DNA of 48,888 bases, taken from NCBI GenBank assembly GCA_024695475.1, contig JAILIC010000060.1, positions 1 to 48,888 on the forward strand, in the 5' to 3' direction. A program made the position numbers and the translations under genes. Position 1 is the stretch's first letter. Every line of letters starts with the position of its first letter. Source of the stretch: Treponema sp. GTDB lineage: Bacteria > Spirochaetota > Spirochaetia > Treponematales > Treponemataceae. Under the pieces are notes generated by a model, which was not told the DNA's origin, ran no database searches, and saw only the letters and a list, made by a program, of their open reading frames with translations. Below, in pieces: positions 1 to 7,762 of this stretch.

Positions 1-272
1 TCAAAATATCCGCCTTTTATCTTTATTTCATTTATATCTATCGTATTACCTAAGTAAATTTGAATTATTGGTTTTGATTTATCGAATGATTTTTTATTTA
101 TTGCAAATACAGTGTCTGACTTATTATCAAAAATATTTAAAGGATTATATCTGATTATGTTTTTTTCATCTTTTAAGAAAGTCTGTGCATCTACTCCAAA
201 AATAGAAGCTACTTGAGCATAAGTGATTGAAGTAATCAAGAATAAAACTAGTGTAAAAATATTTTTTTTCAT
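1..272 (-). CDS. Secreted protein, N-terminal part only (possible glycan-binding domain)
   Basis: Open frame from ATG at 272 running off the window start, about 90 residues visible. The start is supported by AAGGAAA about 9 nt upstream. It begins with a clear signal peptide (MKKNIFTLVLFLITSITYA, likely cleavage after residue 19). The mature part contains YNPLNIFDNKSDTVFAI followed by IIQIYLGNTIDINEIKIKGGYF. That arrangement resembles the small discoidin-like NADase-type glycan-binding domain common in treponemal surface proteins: a shortfall-and-display motif, then an I-EIKI-GYF strand. The domain match is from memory of the family and is tentative; the export signal is directly visible. The C-terminal part is outside the window, so the function is unknown. 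Confidence 0.6.
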   Translation of the reverse strand, partial: MKKNIFTLVLFLITSITYAQVASIFGVDAQTFLKDEKNIIRYNPLNIFDNKSDTVFAINKKSFDKSKPIIQIYLGNTIDINEIKIKGGYF

Positions 273-346
273 AAATTCTATTTCCTTTTTAATCCACCCC
301 AGTGCGGGCGTTCACATAACAAGTATTATCCGTATCCTTAGTAAGC

Positions 347-378
347 ATCTTACACTGCAATTTTTGTCAGTGTAAGAT
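347..378. repeat. Perfect 11-bp hairpin in the first intergenic region
   Basis: ATCTTACACTG (347-357) and CAGTGTAAGAT (368-378) are perfect inverted arms around a 10-nt T-rich loop. A run of T follows at about 384-391 on the plus strand, but it is 6-8 nt away, so terminator activity is uncertain. It lies between two minus-strand genes (DJ-1 protein and the partial secreted protein). Apart from this hairpin and the tandem palindromes at 457-545, nothing else is recognised in 273-651. Confidence 0.6.
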
Positions 379-456
379 AGCTGTATTTTTTGTATTCCCC
401 ATACTACCACGACGTTATACTTCTGTCAGCCATATTATGCGGATACTGATAAGCCT

Positions 457-545
457 GTTAAGAAACTTAACAGATTTATTTCGGTTAAGTTTCTTAACCG
501 TGCCTAGGTTAAGTTTCTTAACGGCGCTAGGTTAAGAACCTTAAC
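457..545. repeat. Four tandem short palindromes GTTAAG-NNN-CTTAAC
   Basis: Four 15-bp units lie at 457-471 (spacer AAA), 484-498 (TTT), 508-522 (TTT) and 531-545 (AAC). Start-to-start distances are 27, 24 and 23 bp. The last three are separated or followed by a short CTAG-containing linker (CCTAG 503-507, GCTAG 526-530, ACTAG near 549-553). Each unit is an inverted repeat with identical 6-bp arms. No coding sense. Candidates are a multi-site operator, a nucleoid-protein array or a small mobile palindromic element. Confidence 0.85.
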
Positions 546-651
546 AGCACTAGGAGAGTTTTTAAACCTAGCTAGAATTGTGACCATCGCTACTCTTTGT
601 GTCCGCCCAGGGTGTCTGGGCGTACTGGATGTATGACCTTGGGCGCATTTG

Positions 652-1290
652 CTATTTATTTTTTTGTATTGATTGCATCAGGGCAAAAAAGTACTCAGGT
701 TTACCAGTCGTAAAATATGCATACCAAGAGTCGAGTGTTTCGGGGCTAAATACACCGAGTTTTTCTAGAATTAATTTTGCCCATGGTAAGGCACCAGTAG
801 CACTTGCGGTAATAAGGTTACCATCCCTTACAGCTGGTTGATCTACATAATATTTTTGTCCGCTGTAAGTCTCTGGAGTACAGAACATTTCCAAAAAGCC
901 TTTCCCGTTGCTTGTGTGCGGTCGCTCGTTAAAAAATCCTGCATTTGCCAATGCAACGGTTGCACCACAGATTGCACAAACGGTACCACCACAAGAAAGT
1001 AAGGCTGAAGCTTTTTGAATGATTGCATCGTGTTTTGTATCTGCCCAAGTATCTGCACCTGGCAAAAGCAAAACTGTTTTTTCGCTTATTTCAATGTCAT
1101 CAATTGTACCGTCAGGAATAATTGTTAGACCTCCCATCGTTGTAACGGGCTCTTTTGTAAGACTGACTGTTTTTACAACAATTTTTGGAGCCTCTGCCTT
1201 AAAAAAGCGTTTTGAATTAAGTTCTGCCGTAACAGGGGCAATTTCCCAATCTGCAAGTGTTGCAAGCAGGTATACATAAATAGTAATCAT
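652..1290 (-). CDS. DJ-1/PfpI family protein
   Basis: 212 residues, a normal length for single-domain DJ-1/PfpI proteins. The nucleophile-elbow Cys sits in AICGATVALANAG (about C108), and the partner acidic residue in ADWE (E16), as in the YdeA/YoaZ-like branch. Family members are deglycase/chaperone/amidase-like proteins, and the substrate cannot be read from sequence. No signal peptide, so cytoplasmic. The start at 1290 is preceded by GAGGGAG at good spacing. It is transcribed divergently from a WYL-domain regulator at 1411, with a perfect palindrome between them, so that regulator probably controls this gene. It could equally be annotated as a type 1 glutamine amidotransferase-like protein. 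Confidence 0.85.
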   Translation of the reverse strand: MITIYVYLLATLADWEIAPVTAELNSKRFFKAEAPKIVVKTVSLTKEPVTTMGGLTIIPDGTIDDIEISEKTVLLLPGADTWADTKHDAIIQKASALLSCGGTVCAICGATVALANAGFFNERPHTSNGKGFLEMFCTPETYSGQKYYVDQPAVRDGNLITASATGALPWAKLILEKLGVFSPETLDSWYAYFTTGKPEYFFALMQSIQKNK

Positions 1291-1341
1291 ACTGTTCTCC
1301 CTCTAAAAAATGGTCTGTATATGTATCTATCTTAGCCCATG

Positions 1342-1367
1342 ATTGTTGACAGCTCTATGTCAACAAT
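1342..1367. promoter_or_regulatory. Perfect 10-bp inverted repeat, candidate WYL-regulator operator
   Basis: ATTGTTGACA (1342-1351) and TGTCAACAAT (1358-1367) are exact reverse complements around a 6-nt centre. The left arm contains the -35 box of the promoter for the WYL gene, and a TTGACA on the opposite strand is embedded in the right arm. A protein bound here would block transcription into the regulator and could also affect the divergent DJ-1 gene. Confidence 0.7.
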
Positions 1368-1374
1368 TTAGAAT
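1346..1374 (+). promoter_or_regulatory. Sigma-70-type promoter of the WYL regulator
   Basis: TTGACA at 1346-1351, 17-bp spacer, TAGAAT at 1369-1374. This is near consensus and 36 nt upstream of the ATG at 1411. Confidence 0.75.
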
Positions 1375-1410
1375 TCTTAGTACGTTTTATCAAAAAATGG
1401 TGGCATTGAG

Positions 1411-2346
1411 ATGAAAATTGACCGGCTGGTAAGCATTATCATGATTCTCCTTGAAAAAGAGCGGATAAGTGCACAGGAACTTGCAAAGATGTTTGAAGTT
1501 TCTACGCGTACTATCTATCGTGATATTGATGCAATCAATCAGGCAGGAATCCCCGTACTATCTACTTCTGGTAATGGCGGTGGAATCGAGATTATGAGTC
1601 AGTACAAGGTAGATAAAAAGATTTTTTCTACAGATGACCTGTCTGCCCTTTTGATGGGACTTACCAATCTTTCGGGAATGGTTCGTGGCAGCGAAGTTGC
1701 AAATGCCATTGCAAAGGTAAAAAGTTTTATTCCATCGGAAAAAGCAAAAAGCGTAGAACTAAAAGCCAGCCAGATTTACATAGATTTGACTCCGTGGGAA
1801 GGCAACGGCAACGTAAAAACTGCCATTGAAATTATTAAAAATGCCCTGCAGGAAAATAAGCTGATTACTTTTACATATATCGACGGACATGGCACTAAAA
1901 CCACTCGAACGGTAGAACCATATCAGCTGGTATTTAAAGGTCGTGCCTGGTATGTCCAGACTTTTTGCCGTCTAAAAAATGACTATCGTCTGTTCCGTCT
2001 GTCGCGAATGTCAAATCTCAACATAATAGAAGAAACATTTACTCCTCGCGAATATCAGAAGCCTTTCCTTGATTTTGAAGAAACTGCAAAAAGCTTTCAG
2101 ATACATATAAAAATCCGCATACATTCATCTGTTTTGGATAGAATTCTTGACTTCTGTCCTTTTGACCGCATTACTGCTGCTGGCGGTGAATATTACCTTG
2201 TTGATTATCCATTTGTTGACAGTGATTATTATTACGATATGCTATTGAGTCTTGGAGACAAATGCGAAGTTATTGAACCTGACCATGTGCGCAAAAAACT
2301 AAAACAGAAAATACAAAATCTGATAAACATGTATGCTGATTCTTGA
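1411..2346 (+). CDS. HTH/WYL-domain transcriptional regulator (YafY type)
   Basis: 311 residues, the standard length of YafY-type regulators. An N-terminal helix-turn-helix is visible at residues 1-55 (ISAQELAKMFEVSTRTIYRD, then the wing LSTSGNGGG). A WYL ligand-sensing domain spans about 145-215 (LITFTYIDG, TVEPYQLVFKGRAWYVQTFC, YRLFRLSRM). A C-terminal WCX extension follows. Family members are DNA-binding sensors of small or nucleic-acid ligands. The ATG is preceded by a weak GGTGG. Divergence from the DJ-1 gene and the palindrome over its own promoter suggest autoregulation and control of that neighbour. The ligand is unknown. Confidence 0.9.
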   Translation: MKIDRLVSIIMILLEKERISAQELAKMFEVSTRTIYRDIDAINQAGIPVLSTSGNGGGIEIMSQYKVDKKIFSTDDLSALLMGLTNLSGMVRGSEVANAIAKVKSFIPSEKAKSVELKASQIYIDLTPWEGNGNVKTAIEIIKNALQENKLITFTYIDGHGTKTTRTVEPYQLVFKGRAWYVQTFCRLKNDYRLFRLSRMSNLNIIEETFTPREYQKPFLDFEETAKSFQIHIKIRIHSSVLDRILDFCPFDRITAAGGEYYLVDYPFVDSDYYYDMLLSLGDKCEVIEPDHVRKKLKQKIQNLINMYADS

Positions 2347-2371
2347 CATGAAAATAGCTTTGTACTACTAT
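2343..2371 (+). promoter_or_regulatory. Sigma-70-type promoter of the marR gene
   Basis: TTGACA at 2343-2348 overlaps the stop codon of the WYL gene. A 17-bp spacer and TACTAT at 2366-2371 follow. Two copies of the putative MarR operator follow immediately at 2374-2404. Confidence 0.75.
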
Positions 2372-2373
2372 CT

Positions 2374-2404
2374 GTATAGTTACTAAACACTATATTAGCT
2401 AAAC
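2374..2404. promoter_or_regulatory. Two tandem MarR-site 15-mers upstream of marR
   Basis: GTATAGTTACTAAAC (2374-2388) and CTATATTAGCTAAAC (2390-2404) are direct repeats just downstream of the -10 box and 10 nt before the ATG. The same 15-mer occurs twice upstream of the MATE gene (2969-2999). This is the expected pattern for an autoregulated MarR repressor that also controls an efflux pump. Confidence 0.75.
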
Positions 2405-2413
2405 AGGAAGTGT

Positions 2414-2875
2414 ATGAAAGAACATATTAGAGATTTTGCATGGCTTTGGGAACGCATAATCCACAAATACACTCAGGTTGAAAAAATGCCTCAAAAGTAT
2501 TGTGATAACCTTTTGTTGACGCAACCAGAAATTCATACTGTAGTCAGCATTGGCGATCAGGAAGGCATAGGTGTTACTCAGCTTGCAAAGATCCGTGGAA
2601 TTACTAAAGGTGCGGTTTCGCAGATGATCTATAAACTTGTGGATAAAGGAGTCGTAGAAAAACATGTTTCTCCGGATTCTGATGCCGCAGTTAGTCTTTT
2701 TCTTACAGACAAGGGCAAGCAGGTGTGCCTGGAACATCGTAAAAGACACGAAGCCCAAAGTGATATGTTTATGCGTCTTATGAGCTCGCTTTCTGAGGAA
2801 AATCTTCTTAAAATGACAGAGTTTTTTAATTCCTTTGAAAAGGAGCTTGATGAAATACTTTCAAAAGGTGAATAA
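2414..2875 (+). CDS. MarR-family transcriptional regulator
   Basis: 153 residues, a typical MarR length. The winged helix is visible at about residues 50-105: GVTQLAKIRGITKGAVSQMI is the recognition region, followed by LVDKGVVEKHVSPDSDAAVSL as the wing, and then LTDKGKQVCLEHRKRH. It acts as a dimer on DNA. The start is supported by AGGAAG upstream. It lies directly upstream of a MATE efflux gene, and both genes carry copies of the same 15-bp site, so it most likely represses the pump and itself until a ligand releases it. The ligand is unknown. Confidence 0.92.
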   Translation: MKEHIRDFAWLWERIIHKYTQVEKMPQKYCDNLLLTQPEIHTVVSIGDQEGIGVTQLAKIRGITKGAVSQMIYKLVDKGVVEKHVSPDSDAAVSLFLTDKGKQVCLEHRKRHEAQSDMFMRLMSSLSEENLLKMTEFFNSFEKELDEILSKGE

Positions 2876-2890
2876 GGTACGATACATAAG

Positions 2891-2958
2891 CTGGCAGCAA
2901 GGAAACTGTTTGATAACTGAAGTTTATAAGCAGTTTTATTTTCGTAGCCAGTTTTTTT
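2891..2958 (+). terminator. Nested hairpin with T tract between marR and the MATE gene
   Basis: The outer stem is CTGGC (2891-2895) with GCCAG (2947-2951), followed directly by seven T (2952-2958). An inner stem is AAACTG (2903-2908) with CAGTTT (2931-2936). It is placed 16 nt after the marR stop and just before the operator-bearing promoter of the MATE gene. It probably separates the two transcripts, though the outer stem is short. Confidence 0.55.
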
Positions 2959-2968
2959 ATAAGTTAGT

Positions 2969-2999
2969 GTTTAGTAGCTATACGGTATATTAGGTAAAC
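2969..2999. promoter_or_regulatory. Two inverted MarR-site 15-mers upstream of the MATE gene
   Basis: GTTTAGTAGCTATAC (2969-2983, the reverse complement of GTATAGCTACTAAAC) and GTATATTAGGTAAAC (2985-2999) flank one base and form an imperfect dyad. The same motif is tandem upstream of marR. TATATT at 2988-2993 may be the -10 box of the MATE promoter, so binding would cover it. Confidence 0.7.
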
Positions 3000-3020
3000 A
3001 AAATAAAAGAGGGAAAAGCT

Positions 3021-4355
3021 ATGATTAGCAAAATTGATTTTATAAATGGAAAGACAAACAGCTCCTTGTTAAAAATGTTTCTTCCATTACTGGCCGCTAT
3101 GACGCTCACCATGATTTACAGTATGGTAGACAGTTTTTGGGTCGGTAACATTCTTGGAGAACAGGGGATGTCTGCGCTTACGGCAGGAACAGCAATTATA
3201 CTTATAATGAATTCTTTGGCTATGGGAGTAGGTAACGGAATTTCTGTGATGGTTGCAAAGCTTGTGGGTGCAAATCAAAAAGAACGCCTGGAGGCTGCAA
3301 TTGCAACAATAATTACAGTTTCCTTTGCAATTTCTATTGCGCTTTGTGTACTTTCAGAAATTCTTGTAAAGCCTGTACTGCTGCTTATGGGTATCCCTGC
3401 TGAAATTTTTGCAGATGCGTATTTGTATCTAAAAATATACCTGTTGGGAAATTCGGCTTTATTTCTTTACATGCAGTTTACTTCAATTTTCCGAGGTTTT
3501 GGTGATCCTGTCTTTCAGATGAAAGGAATGTTGGTTACGGCAATTTTTAATGCGATGTTAGACCCGCTCTTTATAAAAATGTACGGTTTGGCTGGGGCTG
3601 CGATTGTTACGGTTGCTTCGGAAGTTTTGTGTCTTTTATATGCGGTACTGTATTATAAAAAGAGCAAGATGTTCACGATTGCTTTTTCTAAAGTAAATTG
3701 TGGTGATATAAAAACAATGTGTAAGCTTTCTGTTCCTACAACGATTCAGGCAGTTATGCCTGCGGTAAGCTCTGCTGTTATGGTTTCCTTTATTACTCCA
3801 TTTGGATTGCTTGCACTTTCGGGCTATGGTGTTGCAAGAAATCTTGAGTTGATTATGTTCATGCCTACAACAGGAATGTGTATGGCAGTAACGGCAATAG
3901 TTGGACAATGTATGGGTGCAAAAAGATTTGACCGTGCAGGTGCATATTTACGATCAAGTCTTTTGACAGGCGGAATTATGATTGCACTTATTTCAATAAG
4001 TGTGATTTATCTTTCTTCTGTACTTACAAGATTTTTTGGGCAGGGGGATGCAGTTGCACAAATTGTCATGCAGTTTTTTAAGGTAATAAGCATTGGCTAT
4101 GTTCTTTATATGCTGACAAGTTGTATGCAGGGGTATATTACAGGACTTGGAAAGCCTGGCCTGGCGATGGTGCTTTTGATTCTTTATTACCTTATTTTTA
4201 GAATTCCTGCTGCAGTTATCCTCAAAGGCTTTTTTAATCTGGAAGGAATCTGGGGTGGCTTTTTGGTAAGTCATATACTTGCATTTGTCACGGCACTGGT
4301 TATGGTCTGGATTTGTAAGATCTCCGTACTCTCACACTCTGTTATCGAGGAATAA
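3021..4355 (+). CDS. MATE-family multidrug/cation efflux protein
   Basis: 444 residues with about 12 hydrophobic segments, the usual MATE size. It belongs to the DinF/NorM superfamily: MIYSMVDSFWVGNILGEQG near residue 32 and the repeat-like MAVTAIVGQCMGAKRFDRAG in the second half are typical MATE signatures. The family exports cationic compounds in exchange for Na+ or H+ across the inner membrane. GAGGG upstream supports the start. It is flanked by a MarR gene, and its leader carries two copies of the same operator. The next gene starts 1 nt after the stop, so they are likely co-transcribed. Substrate unknown. Confidence 0.92.
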   Translation: MISKIDFINGKTNSSLLKMFLPLLAAMTLTMIYSMVDSFWVGNILGEQGMSALTAGTAIILIMNSLAMGVGNGISVMVAKLVGANQKERLEAAIATIITVSFAISIALCVLSEILVKPVLLLMGIPAEIFADAYLYLKIYLLGNSALFLYMQFTSIFRGFGDPVFQMKGMLVTAIFNAMLDPLFIKMYGLAGAAIVTVASEVLCLLYAVLYYKKSKMFTIAFSKVNCGDIKTMCKLSVPTTIQAVMPAVSSAVMVSFITPFGLLALSGYGVARNLELIMFMPTTGMCMAVTAIVGQCMGAKRFDRAGAYLRSSLLTGGIMIALISISVIYLSSVLTRFFGQGDAVAQIVMQFFKVISIGYVLYMLTSCMQGYITGLGKPGLAMVLLILYYLIFRIPAAVILKGFFNLEGIWGGFLVSHILAFVTALVMVWICKISVLSHSVIEE

Positions 4356-4356
4356 A

Positions 4357-4920
4357 ATGAAAAATAAAATTGATTATTTGGTTTCTAAAGTGAGCGTGAA
4401 GACAGCTGTTGCGGCAACATTGTTCTTTGGTCTTATGCTGTATCTTATTGATTTTAGTCCGATAGGAGTCGCAGGTTTGTTGAAAGTAAGTGGTGGTACA
4501 AATATTCTGGATTTTGAAACACGATACACAGCTGATTTTGCGTATAACCTGCTAAAATCAATGGGAGAAGCAGGCCGAGATTTTTATCTTACAAAGGTAA
4601 TGGTATTAGATATTTTTTTTCCGCCGAGTTTAATGCTTTTTATGTTCTGTTGGTTAAGCTTTTTGTTAAAAAAGGTGACAAAATCAGGCAGTCGATTACG
4701 CTATTTTATTATTCTGCCGGTGATTTATCTTCTTTTAGATTATACGGAAAATATTGGAATAACTGCAATGCTTATTAATTATCCAGCAAGGTTGGCTACT
4801 ATCTGCATCACAACAGGCATAATTACTTCTATTAAAAAGACCGCAGTGCTTATTTGTCTGATTGCGTTTGTTGGACTTGCCGTTGCTAGAAAAATTATTA
4901 AGGATTGTGATGAAATCTAA
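4357..4920 (+). CDS. Hypothetical four-helix membrane protein
   Basis: 187 residues from the ATG at 4357, which follows the MATE stop codon by one nucleotide; GAGG inside the MATE 3' end serves as ribosome site. A longer frame open from 4279 has no comparable start. About four transmembrane segments are visible (near residues 17-42, 84-106, 118-135 and 160-178), with a conserved-looking DYTENIG after the third. I do not recognise the family. Tight coupling to the MATE gene suggests the two proteins are expressed together, perhaps in the same resistance response. Confidence 0.75.
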   Translation: MKNKIDYLVSKVSVKTAVAATLFFGLMLYLIDFSPIGVAGLLKVSGGTNILDFETRYTADFAYNLLKSMGEAGRDFYLTKVMVLDIFFPPSLMLFMFCWLSFLLKKVTKSGSRLRYFIILPVIYLLLDYTENIGITAMLINYPARLATICITTGIITSIKKTAVLICLIAFVGLAVARKIIKDCDEI

Positions 4921-4981
4921 ACCTGTCGTTTTGACAATCTGGTATAACTAGGGTATCATTAGAGTACGGAGGTAGAAGCTT

Positions 4982-5209
4982 ATGATGTGTAGCATGTATT
5001 GCGATCCAATTAAAAATATTGTTATGTTTCTACCGGATGGTACAACTGATGCTGAGATTTTGTCTTTGGCGGCAATGACATTTCCTGATGAAGGTGAAGA
5101 AACTAACTTAAAGCCGACAGGTTTTATCGACTTGTATAATGAGCATGCAACCTATTCATTAAATGACATGTTGCCAGAAGATGTATCAGCAATGCCTTTT
5201 TCCTTATAG
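4982..5209 (+). CDS. Small acidic hypothetical protein
   Basis: 75 residues, soluble, acidic, with Cys at positions 3 and 7. A good ribosome site (ACGGAGG) lies 10-16 nt upstream, and two consecutive ATG codons could serve as start (4982 or 4985). No domain is recognised; the text NIVMFLPDGTTDAEILSLAA resembles no family I can name. The last 6 nt overlap the end of the convergent rarA gene. The ribosome site argues that it is real, but it could be a chance frame. Confidence 0.5.
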   Translation: MMCSMYCDPIKNIVMFLPDGTTDAEILSLAAMTFPDEGEETNLKPTGFIDLYNEHATYSLNDMLPEDVSAMPFSL

Positions 5210-7681
5210 CATGGAGCTGACTGTATAGAACGCAAGTTCTGTATTCCAATCGAAGATCCTTCTGTTACATTCTTGTAACAGAAGGTCTGCAATTGCTTGT
5301 GTTTGCTCTATTCCTATCTTTTCCGCAATCCATGATCCATATGCAGAGTGTTCACTATTAAACCATGTCTTTATGTCTGCCGTGGTTATTCTCCGTTTTT
5401 CTGATACTGATTGTATTTGAGTAGTAACTGCAAATGATGACTGTGTAAGCTCTGTAGTAATCGTTTGTGAATCCCAGTCAAATAGTGGATTTGCAGTATC
5501 AGAAAAAAAGGCAACTTCTGCTTTTTGCATTTGCTCTAAGAGTGGAGTATAGTGTTCATCTGTTTTACCGTGGAGTATTTGTTCCTTGATAAGCTGTGAA
5601 ATTTGTTGTCCTTTACACGGTATGCGTTGAGCGATAATGGCACACCACTCTTTTGAGAGTACGGTTGGTTGTTGCTGCAACAGGGTAGAAAGTGTCTGCA
5701 CAAACGTTTGCAATGATTGGCGTGAATATACGGGATTTCTAAAAAAGAGACGATCAAATATAATTTCGCCATCAACTTGTTGTACACATTGTGATAGTGC
5801 TGTAGTTACATACTGACTGGTGATATAATCCTGTGCTGTTTGTTGGGGGATGCTGGTAAGTATCGGTTTATCCAGATCTCCCAAAGTACGACCATACTGG
5901 GCAAGTATTTCTTTTCCCTTTTCTGTGCGGCAGACACCACAGGTAAGTCCTTCGGGTGTTTTTCGTGTAATGTCCCAAATTAAAAGTCCATCATCGGCAT
6001 TCCAGACAAGGCTTCGGTGATGACGTAACAGCTCTGCCATTGATGTCATGGTATTACGAACTCGCAGCAAGATATCTGCCTTATTTGTATCAATACGTTG
6101 CTTCCAATGATTGTCAGCTTTATCGAGAGTAGATTCTTTTTGTGGATCTTCGGGGCTAAAAGTCAGTTGTTCGCCTTTTTTTAACAGTCCGCTTTTAAAA
6201 TGTTCATTTACCCACCAGTCGCTGATAGGGTTTGCACCAAACTCTGACTTTTGTGCTTCCAAGTTTTTTGATCCTGTTGTTGCACTGTCAGAGCGCTGTT
6301 CAGTTTGGTTTGATTGCGAAATTGTACCGAGTATCTGCGCAATTTGGATTTCGCGTCTTGATAATACATCTTGTCGTATTGTCTTTTCGTAGCCTTGATT
6401 GCTAGGGGTATAAAATACACGACCGACCAATGCATCAGGAAGGTATTGTTGGGCAACCCAGTGATCTCGATAGGCATGAGGATACAAGTAGCCGGATCCA
6501 TGACCAAAACCTTCTGCATCCCTGCTTGGATCTTTGAGATGGTTTGGTACGTCGGCATCTTCTTGTTTTACAGATGCGAGTGCGTCAAAAAAAGCCATAT
6601 TGCTGTTACTTTTAGGAGCAGTGGCAAGATAGAGCGCTGCATGAGCTAAATGGTAGCGACCTTCTGGCATACCGACTCGGTCAAAAGCTGCTGCACAGCT
6701 GGTGACAACATTGATGGCATAAGGGTCTGCCAGACCGGTATCTTCACAGGCGGAGATAAGCATGCGGCGAAAAATAAAATCAGGGTCTTCACCTGCATGT
6801 ACCATTCGTGCCAACCAATACATTGCAGCGTCAGGATCACGCCCTCTCAAACTTTTTATAAACGCGCTGATAATGTCATAATGGTAGTCACCGTCTCGAT
6901 CATACAAGACTACTTTTTTTTGTATGGATTCTTCTGCAGCTTCTTTATTTATATATATAGTAGATTCCCATGCAGGAATGGGAGGCGTATGGTCAGGTTC
7001 CCATTTTTCGGGTGTAGTTTCGACAGCTAACTCAAGAGCGTTGAGCAGGCTTCGGGCATCACCATTTGCCGTATCGATGAGATGATCGAGCGCCCCTTTT
7101 TCAAACTCTACATGCCAATGACCATATCCACGCTCTTTATCGGTTAATGCCATGGTCGCTGCTTTTACGAGATCATCGCGGGTAAGAGCTTTTAATTGAA
7201 ACACTCTACTGCGACTAACTAATGCTTTATTAACCTCAAAAAATGGATTTTCAGTTGTGGCCCCGATAAGTATGATAGTACCATTTTCAACCCAAGGGAG
7301 GAGGGCATCTTGCTGTGCTTTGTTCCATCGATGGACTTCATCAACAAAGAGAATGGTACGCCGGTTATACAGTTTAAAATGTTCTTCTGCCTGTTTTATG
7401 GCTTGTCGTATGTCTGCCACTCCTGTTAGGACGGCATTAAGAGTAATAAAATTACTTTTTGTGTGGTTGGCAATGACCCGAGCTAGTGTTGTTTTGCCAC
7501 AGCCTGGAGGACCATAAAAGATTACTGATGATAGCTGATCTGCGGCAATGGCTCGTCTAAGTAAGCGTCCTTTACCGACAATATGATCCTGTCCGATATA
7601 TTCATCAAGATTTCGAGGTCTCATGCGAGCTGCAAGTGGCTCTTTTGAAGTATGAGAGGCAGAGTCAAATAAATCCGGCAT
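5204..7681 (-). CDS. rarA: RarA/MgsA AAA+ ATPase with long C-terminal extension
   Basis: 825 residues, nearly twice the roughly 430-450 of ordinary RarA. The N-terminal part is clearly RarA (replication-associated recombination protein, clamp-loader AAA+ family that acts at stalled forks). It has RPRNLDEYIGQ at 22-31, Walker A GPPGCGKT at 57-64, Walker B ILFVDE at 110-115, sensor 1 GATTENP at 140-146 and the C-terminal tetramerisation region ending near YLYPHAYRDHW. Residues about 470-825 are extra. Around 559-575, LVWNADDGLLIWDITRKTPEG looks like a decayed Rossmann methyltransferase motif I; this is my inference. GGAGGA precedes the ATG. A hairpin terminator separates it from ddl upstream. 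Confidence 0.9.
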   Translation of the reverse strand: MPDLFDSASHTSKEPLAARMRPRNLDEYIGQDHIVGKGRLLRRAIAADQLSSVIFYGPPGCGKTTLARVIANHTKSNFITLNAVLTGVADIRQAIKQAEEHFKLYNRRTILFVDEVHRWNKAQQDALLPWVENGTIILIGATTENPFFEVNKALVSRSRVFQLKALTRDDLVKAATMALTDKERGYGHWHVEFEKGALDHLIDTANGDARSLLNALELAVETTPEKWEPDHTPPIPAWESTIYINKEAAEESIQKKVVLYDRDGDYHYDIISAFIKSLRGRDPDAAMYWLARMVHAGEDPDFIFRRMLISACEDTGLADPYAINVVTSCAAAFDRVGMPEGRYHLAHAALYLATAPKSNSNMAFFDALASVKQEDADVPNHLKDPSRDAEGFGHGSGYLYPHAYRDHWVAQQYLPDALVGRVFYTPSNQGYEKTIRQDVLSRREIQIAQILGTISQSNQTEQRSDSATTGSKNLEAQKSEFGANPISDWWVNEHFKSGLLKKGEQLTFSPEDPQKESTLDKADNHWKQRIDTNKADILLRVRNTMTSMAELLRHHRSLVWNADDGLLIWDITRKTPEGLTCGVCRTEKGKEILAQYGRTLGDLDKPILTSIPQQTAQDYITSQYVTTALSQCVQQVDGEIIFDRLFFRNPVYSRQSLQTFVQTLSTLLQQQPTVLSKEWCAIIAQRIPCKGQQISQLIKEQILHGKTDEHYTPLLEQMQKAEVAFFSDTANPLFDWDSQTITTELTQSSFAVTTQIQSVSEKRRITTADIKTWFNSEHSAYGSWIAEKIGIEQTQAIADLLLQECNRRIFDWNTELAFYTVSSML

Positions 7682-7704
7682 GAGTTATAATGTCCTCCGA
7701 AATT

Positions 7705-7742
7705 TGAAAAAGACCCCCTCTAAGCATTTGATGTTTTAGAGG
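7705..7742 (-). terminator. Rho-independent terminator after ddl
   Basis: On the minus strand CCTCTAA (plus 7736-7742) pairs with TTAGAGG (plus 7717-7723). After three further G the T-rich run TCTTTTT (plus 7705-7711) follows. It lies between the ddl stop and the rarA start. The stem is only 7 bp, so strength is moderate. Confidence 0.55.
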
Positions 7743-7762
7743 TGGCACTTTGTTTACAGCGA

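Noticed and set aside
457-545. Tandem palindromes as a CRISPR array
   Set aside because: Repeats are 15 bp with only 8-12 bp between them, linkers are similar rather than unique, and no cas gene is in the window.
4279-4356. Longer start for the membrane protein after the MATE gene
   Set aside because: It would lie inside the MATE 3' end in another frame; the ATG at 4357 with GAGG upstream gives a sensible N-terminus.
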